Part shown: piece after piece, positions 60,451-64,000 of the stretch
Layout of the letters: every line of letters starts with the position of its first letter
Numbering within the stretch: the stretch's first letter is position 1
Source of the DNA: Methylibium petroleiphilum PM1
GTDB taxonomy: Bacteria > Pseudomonadota > Gammaproteobacteria > Burkholderiales > Burkholderiaceae_C
Direction of reading: 5' to 3'
DNA: 64,000 nt
Assembly: GCF_000015725.1 (NCBI RefSeq)
Contig: NC_008825.1
Span: forward strand, 930,001 to 994,000
Translations under genes and position numbers: made by a program
The notes under the pieces: generated by a model
Told to the model about the DNA's origin: nothing
The model's database searches: none
The model's input: only the letters and a program-made list of their open reading frames with translations

Positions 60451-60480
60451 TCACCCCCCGACAGGACACCAGGAGACGCC

Positions 60481-61524
60481 ATGAAGGCCGCCGTGCTGCA
60501 CCAGTACAACGAGTCGCTGAGCGGCGACAGCTTCGTGCGCTACGGCGACGTGCCCGACCCGAAGATCGAGAGCCCGACCGACGTCATCGTGCGCATCGGC
60601 GGTGCCGGCGTGTGCCGCACCGACCTGCACGTGGTCGAGGGCCTGTGGCGCGGCAAGGTCGACGTCGAACTGCCCTACATCATGGGCCACGAGAACGCCG
60701 GCTGGATCGAGGCCGTGGGTTCGGCGGTGAGCGGCATGAAGGTCGGCGACCCGGTGATCTGCCATCCGCTCGTGACCAGCGGCCACTGCCTGGCCTGCCG
60801 CCGCGGCGACGACATGCACGCCGACGGCAGCCGCTTCCCCGGCATCAATGCCGACGGCGGCTATGCCGAGTACCTGCGCACGAACCAGCGCTCGCTGATC
60901 AAGCTGCCGTCGACGCTGGCGCCCAAGGATGTCGCGCCCTACACCGACGCCGGGCTCACCGCCTACCGCGCCGCCAAGAAGGCCTCGCGCCACCTGCTGC
61001 CTGGCGAGTACGCGGTCGTCATCGGCGCCGGCGGGCTGGGGCACATCGGCATCCAGGTGCTGGCGGCACTGTGCGCCGCCGAGATCATCGTCGTCGACCG
61101 CGCCGACGCCGCGCTGCAGCTGGCCAAATCCTGCGGGGCCCACCATCTGGTGAAGGCGGACGAGCAGGCGTTGGAGCGCGTGCTCGAGCTCACCGAGGGG
61201 AAGGGCGCCCAGGCGGTCATCGATTTCGTCGGCGAGGGCGAGGCCATCTCCAGGGGCCTGGCGATGACGCGCAACGCCGGCACCTACTACGTCGTCGGCT
61301 ACGGCGGACGGATCGAGCTGCCGTCGATCGACATGATCACCAGCGAGAAGAGCATCGTCGGCAACCTGGTCGGCACGTATGCGGAGCTGGTCGAGCTGAT
61401 GGCGCTGGCCGACCGCGGGCGGGTGCACCTGGCGACGCGCGAGTACGCGCTGAAGGACGCCAACCAGGCGCTGCTCGACCTGCACCACGGCAGGATCCAG
61501 GGGCGCGCCGTGCTCGTGCCCTGA
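60481..61524 (+). CDS. Zinc-type NAD-dependent alcohol dehydrogenase (MDR), degenerate structural zinc site
   Basis: A 347-residue MDR alcohol dehydrogenase. Catalytic-zinc ligands are present (GVCRTDLH with Cys45; GHENAG with His70/Glu71; an Asp at the third ligand position in YTDAGLTAYRA), as is the NAD motif VIGAGGLGHIG. The structural zinc lobe reads TSGHCLACRRGDDMHADG, keeping Cys103 and Cys106 but with Ser and Ala at the other two positions. It could oxidise a primary or secondary alcohol formed in the neighbouring pathways. GGAGAC precedes the ATG. Confidence 0.9.
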   Translation: MKAAVLHQYNESLSGDSFVRYGDVPDPKIESPTDVIVRIGGAGVCRTDLHVVEGLWRGKVDVELPYIMGHENAGWIEAVGSAVSGMKVGDPVICHPLVTSGHCLACRRGDDMHADGSRFPGINADGGYAEYLRTNQRSLIKLPSTLAPKDVAPYTDAGLTAYRAAKKASRHLLPGEYAVVIGAGGLGHIGIQVLAALCAAEIIVVDRADAALQLAKSCGAHHLVKADEQALERVLELTEGKGAQAVIDFVGEGEAISRGLAMTRNAGTYYVVGYGGRIELPSIDMITSEKSIVGNLVGTYAELVELMALADRGRVHLATREYALKDANQALLDLHHGRIQGRAVLVP

Positions 61525-61529
61525 ACGAC

Positions 61530-61547
61530 GGCCCGCGGCCGCGGGCC
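61530..61547. terminator. Perfect GC palindrome between convergent genes
   Basis: GGCCCGCGG followed by CCGCGGGCC, 6 bases after the alcohol dehydrogenase stop and 10 bases before the stop of the convergent small gene. It could stop transcription from both sides; no T tract. Confidence 0.4.
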
Positions 61548-61556
61548 GCGTCGGCG

Positions 61557-61796
61557 TCAGCAGGGGCGTCGGCGCGCGTACACGCGCGGCACGGCGAAGT
61601 CGCGGCCCACCAGCGCGCGCGCATACAGGTAGCTGTTGAGCTCGTGCTCGCCGAGTCCGTCCATGCGCACCTGCCCCGCGGCGTCGCACGGGAAGGCGTA
61701 GGCACGTCCGGCATCGAACAGCGACTGGAATCGCAGCTGGTAGCGGGTGGCTTCGCGGGCGGCCTCGTCAGGGTCGTCGGCTGTGGGGTCGGGCAT
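61557..61796 (-). CDS. Small protein of unknown function (79 aa)
   Basis: A 79-residue protein with an excellent AGGAGG RBS 7 bases upstream of the ATG at 61796. It begins with an acidic stretch (MPDPTADDPDEAARE) and continues with RYQLRFQSLFDAGRAYAFPCDAAGQVRMDGL and SYLYARALVGRDFAVPRV. I recognise no family; short proteins of this form occur next to regulatory or envelope genes in Burkholderiales. It stands alone between convergent alcohol dehydrogenase and the secreted SRPBCC genes. Confidence 0.65.
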   Translation of the reverse strand: MPDPTADDPDEAAREATRYQLRFQSLFDAGRAYAFPCDAAGQVRMDGLGEHELNSYLYARALVGRDFAVPRVYARRRPC

Positions 61797-62017
61797 GGTG
61801 GGCCTCCTGTCGTGTCGGGTCGCCGGGTTTTCACCTTGGGCCGACTCGTGCGAATCGCATGCCAATGCTCCAGATGCCTAGTCGCCCTCGTCTTCCAGGG
61901 GAGGCGCGCCCCGCGGCCGCGGCGCGTGCGGGGCGAGCGTCGTGTTTCGAGACGTGCTGCGCCGCGATCCGTCCGATTGCTGGACGCCGCTCGTCGGCGC
62001 CTGACCGGCAAGCTGGA

Positions 62018-62524
62018 TTACGGTGCCTTCTCGAAATGGGTCGCCACCTTGCCCAGCCCCCCATCGAAGGCGATGCCGACCCACTCGGTCGCGATGTCCT
62101 CGTCCACATCGACGGCATCGAAGCTGGCGCTCCAGGTCAGCAGCGTCTTGCCGTCCGCGGTGGGGCTCACCGAGAGCGTCGAGATGCAGTTCTTGATCGG
62201 GAACGGACTCTTCAGCGTGGTGTAGGTGTAGCGGGTCTTCGCGGCGTCGTAGGCGAGCAGCTTCTCCACCATCTGGCTGTCGCCGGTGAGCGTGAGGGTG
62301 CGGATCGCACCCGGCCGGTTGCTGCGGCCGGTGAGCGTGCTGTTGCGGACCGAGGGGTGCCAGAGGTCGGTCGCATTGAAGTCGCCCACGTACTTCCAGA
62401 CGGTGGCCGGCGAGCGATCGATCGTGACGTCGCGCGAGAACGAGATCGCGCCGTCGGCATGGCTCGGGCCGGCCAGGGCCATCAGCAGGCCCGTCGCGGC
62501 GGCGTGGCGGAGGAGGGTGTTCAT
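62018..62524 (-). CDS. Exported SRPBCC (polyketide cyclase/START-like) protein 1
   Basis: A 168-residue protein with a signal peptide (cleavage near GPSHADG) and an SRPBCC helix-grip fold (SFSRDVTIDRSPATVWKYVGDFNATDLWHPSVRNSTL). It is about 45 percent identical by eye to the next upstream gene product, indicating tandem duplication. SRPBCC proteins bind hydrophobic ligands; export to the periplasm is unusual and fits lipid or substrate binding at the envelope. It is transcribed 16 bases after its paralogue. Confidence 0.85.
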   Translation of the reverse strand: MNTLLRHAAATGLLMALAGPSHADGAISFSRDVTIDRSPATVWKYVGDFNATDLWHPSVRNSTLTGRSNRPGAIRTLTLTGDSQMVEKLLAYDAAKTRYTYTTLKSPFPIKNCISTLSVSPTADGKTLLTWSASFDAVDVDEDIATEWVGIAFDGGLGKVATHFEKAP

Positions 62525-62540
62525 GTGCAGGGTCTCCTGT

Positions 62541-63041
62541 TCAAGGCTGCCTGAAGTTGGCCCGCAGCTTGGCCATCCCGGCGTCCTGGAGAGCGCCGAT
62601 GATCGTGGTCGCCTGCTCGTCGCTGACGCCGTGGGCGTCGAAGGTCGAACGCCACGTCATCCGCGTGCGGCCCTCTTCGGCCGGCGTGAGCGTGATGGTC
62701 GCCTTGTAGTTGGCGACCGGCAGGGCGCTCTCGACGATGGCGTAGCTGTAGCTGCGCTGCGCCGCGCTGTACGACAGCAGCTTCTCGAGCCGCGTGGCGC
62801 CGTCGTCCAGCGTCAGGAGCCGCCGGGCGCCGGTCCGGCCGGCCTGGCCCTGGAGCTCGCTCTTGAGCACCGCCGGGTGCCAGACGTCGATGGCGTTGAA
62901 ATTGCCCACCAGCTTCCAGACGGTGGCCGGCGAGGTGTCGATCGTGACTTCGCGCTCGACCGACAGGGCGCCCGCAGCGAAGCAAGTGCCGGTCGCGAGC
63001 AGCAAGCCGGCGACGCTGAGGAGGAAGGTGCGTGTCTTCAT
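62541..63041 (-). CDS. Exported SRPBCC (polyketide cyclase/START-like) protein 2
   Basis: A 166-residue paralogue of the preceding entry with a clear signal peptide (KTRTFLLSVAGLLLATGTCFA) and the same pattern (LSVEREVTIDTSPATVWKLVGNFNAIDVWHPAVLKSEL). The ATG at 63041 is chosen because it gives the signal peptide directly. It lies between the outer-membrane-like protein and SRPBCC protein 1 in a three-gene operon on the minus strand. No activity can be assigned. Confidence 0.85.
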   Translation of the reverse strand: MKTRTFLLSVAGLLLATGTCFAAGALSVEREVTIDTSPATVWKLVGNFNAIDVWHPAVLKSELQGQAGRTGARRLLTLDDGATRLEKLLSYSAAQRSYSYAIVESALPVANYKATITLTPAEEGRTRMTWRSTFDAHGVSDEQATTIIGALQDAGMAKLRANFRQP

Positions 63042-63060
63042 GGGGAAGCGATCTCCTGGG

Positions 63061-63870
63061 TTAGAACCTGATCGACAGTCCGGCACCGAACTCCCAGTCC
63101 GGTGAGGTGTGGGTGATGCCGCGCGAGACCACGGCGTCCACCTGGACCGTGGGGCTCAGGAGGTAGGCGGTGCCCGCGTCGACGCTCACCACCGACCCGC
63201 CGTGGCGGGACGGGGCGAGCTGCCGGCCCGCCAGCTCGACAAACGTGCGGAAGCGGTCGGTCCACGACTTGCCCGCGGTCACCGCGAGAATGCCGGTGGC
63301 GAACCGCCCGCTGTCGGTGTCGCGATCCAACGCGATGCCGCCCATGGCGCCCACCGACATCGCGCCGTCCAGCTCCCACTCGCCGACCACGCGCAGGGAG
63401 GGGCGCAGGCCGCTGCCGCGGAACGCGGCCGATCCCGTGTCCACGTCCACATGCAGGAGCCAGGCGACGGCCGGGCGCCCGGCCGCCTCATCGCCATCCT
63501 GCATGTGCCACTTGACGCCGAGCGAGGTGTCCGCAAAGCCTCGCTCGCGCGTGACGCGCGAGGCGGCCGGGGCCTCGGATCGGGACCTCAGATGACCGTC
63601 GGTCTCGATCCGCAGTTCGAGGGTCTCGCTGACACCCAGGCGCAGCAGCGTCGGTGTCGAGTCCACCCTCAGCCGGTTCCCCGCGGCATCGCCGCTGCGT
63701 TCCCGGGCGAGTCCCGTCTCCAGCTGGAACCGGCCTTTGCCGACCACCTGGCTGGATTCCACGAAATCGGGCCGGTCGGTGCTGATGCCGTCGCCGGCGT
63801 GTGCGGGCGCCAGGCAGCACAGCAAGGCGGCTGCCGCGGTCAGGGGCTTCACGGCGTCTCTCTGTCTCAT
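63061..63870 (-). CDS. Predicted outer-membrane transporter (MetA/phenol-degradation type barrel)
   Basis: A 269-residue protein with a signal peptide (LTAAAALLCCLAPAHA) and the pattern DGISTDRPDFVESSQVVGKGRFQLETGLA typical of the phenol meta-degradation associated transporter-like barrel family. Mature strands alternate hydrophobic and polar residues and the protein ends SIRF, a C-terminal Phe as in outer-membrane proteins. The ATG at 63870 is preferred over a longer frame. It precedes the two exported SRPBCC genes; the three could move a hydrophobic compound across the envelope. No gene was seen between its start and the window end. Confidence 0.8.
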   Translation of the reverse strand: MRQRDAVKPLTAAAALLCCLAPAHAGDGISTDRPDFVESSQVVGKGRFQLETGLARERSGDAAGNRLRVDSTPTLLRLGVSETLELRIETDGHLRSRSEAPAASRVTRERGFADTSLGVKWHMQDGDEAAGRPAVAWLLHVDVDTGSAAFRGSGLRPSLRVVGEWELDGAMSVGAMGGIALDRDTDSGRFATGILAVTAGKSWTDRFRTFVELAGRQLAPSRHGGSVVSVDAGTAYLLSPTVQVDAVVSRGITHTSPDWEFGAGLSIRF

Positions 63871-64000
63871 GTTCTGTGTTTGTGGCGCGGGGCCCGGCCT
63901 GCCGTGCGCGAAGTGCAAAGGCCGCCGGGCCGGCATTCGAGGCAGTGCCCGAACGCAGCGACCCGGCGGCCCCGGCAGCACGGTCTGCCGTCTACTTCCC

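Overview
The window is about 64 kb of uniformly GC-rich, densely packed chromosomal DNA. Gene order and families (LAL-type LuxR regulators, fused isobutyryl-CoA mutase, DUF1302/DUF1329 pair, PQQ alcohol dehydrogenase with a cytochrome c domain, Sox-type sulfite dehydrogenase, an E. coli-type LexA box) fit a metabolically versatile betaproteobacterium, probably Burkholderiales. That placement is inference from gene content. I see no rRNA, tRNA, CRISPR array, phage or transposase.

Region 1 (1-5109): an envelope module of two DUF1329 proteins, a YCF48-like periplasmic repeat protein and a DUF1302 outer-membrane protein, a set that recurs in degraders of hydrophobic compounds.

Region 2 (5153-33323): a catabolic block. 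It holds two Baeyer-Villiger-type monooxygenases, two alpha/beta hydrolases able in principle to open the resulting esters, an acyl-CoA synthetase, an alpha-methylacyl-CoA racemase, enoyl-CoA hydratase, 3-hydroxyacyl-CoA dehydrogenase, two medium-chain reductases, a B12-dependent fused acyl-CoA mutase (icmF) with a cobalamin-binding-type protein, a PQQ/haem alcohol dehydrogenase, two GSTs and an SDR. The genes suggest alcohol to ketone to ester to acid to acyl-CoA to beta-oxidation with carbon-skeleton rearrangement of a branched acid. Two paralogous 930-residue LAL regulators have the same recognition helix, and a shared dyad CTACCC-N4-GGGTRG lies in front of both regulators, a BVMO and the PQQ dehydrogenase (in tandem there).

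Region 3 (33465-36644): an SOS-type repair operon (nuclease-like protein plus XPD/DinG-type Fe-S helicase with an N-terminal PD-(D/E)XK-like part) behind a near-perfect LexA box.

Region 4 (36689-56676): what looks like an organosulfur, probably sulfonate, system: soxC/soxD-like sulfite dehydrogenase with a TetR regulator, a two-component sigma-54 pathway, a TauE/SafE exporter and SulP permease, a Rieske oxygenase (alpha, beta, reductase, ferredoxin), a TauT/NitT-type ABC importer and accessory enzymes. Its unusual property is that three separate proteins carry the same family of cyclic-nucleotide-binding-like domain: one free-standing, one fused to the Rieske ferredoxin and one fused to the N-terminus of an ABC permease. 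The two ATPases of the importer are also complementary degenerate partners (one has lost the H-loop His, the other a normal signature motif). This is the best candidate for an undescribed system: a sensory domain built directly into both the uptake machinery and the electron-transfer chain.

Region 5 (56734-64000): a methyltransferase, a 540-base stretch without a convincing gene, gloA/gloB-like glyoxalase genes, a soluble PAS-PAS-MCP-like protein, an NAD-type alcohol dehydrogenase, a small unknown gene, two secreted SRPBCC proteins and an outer-membrane transporter-like protein.
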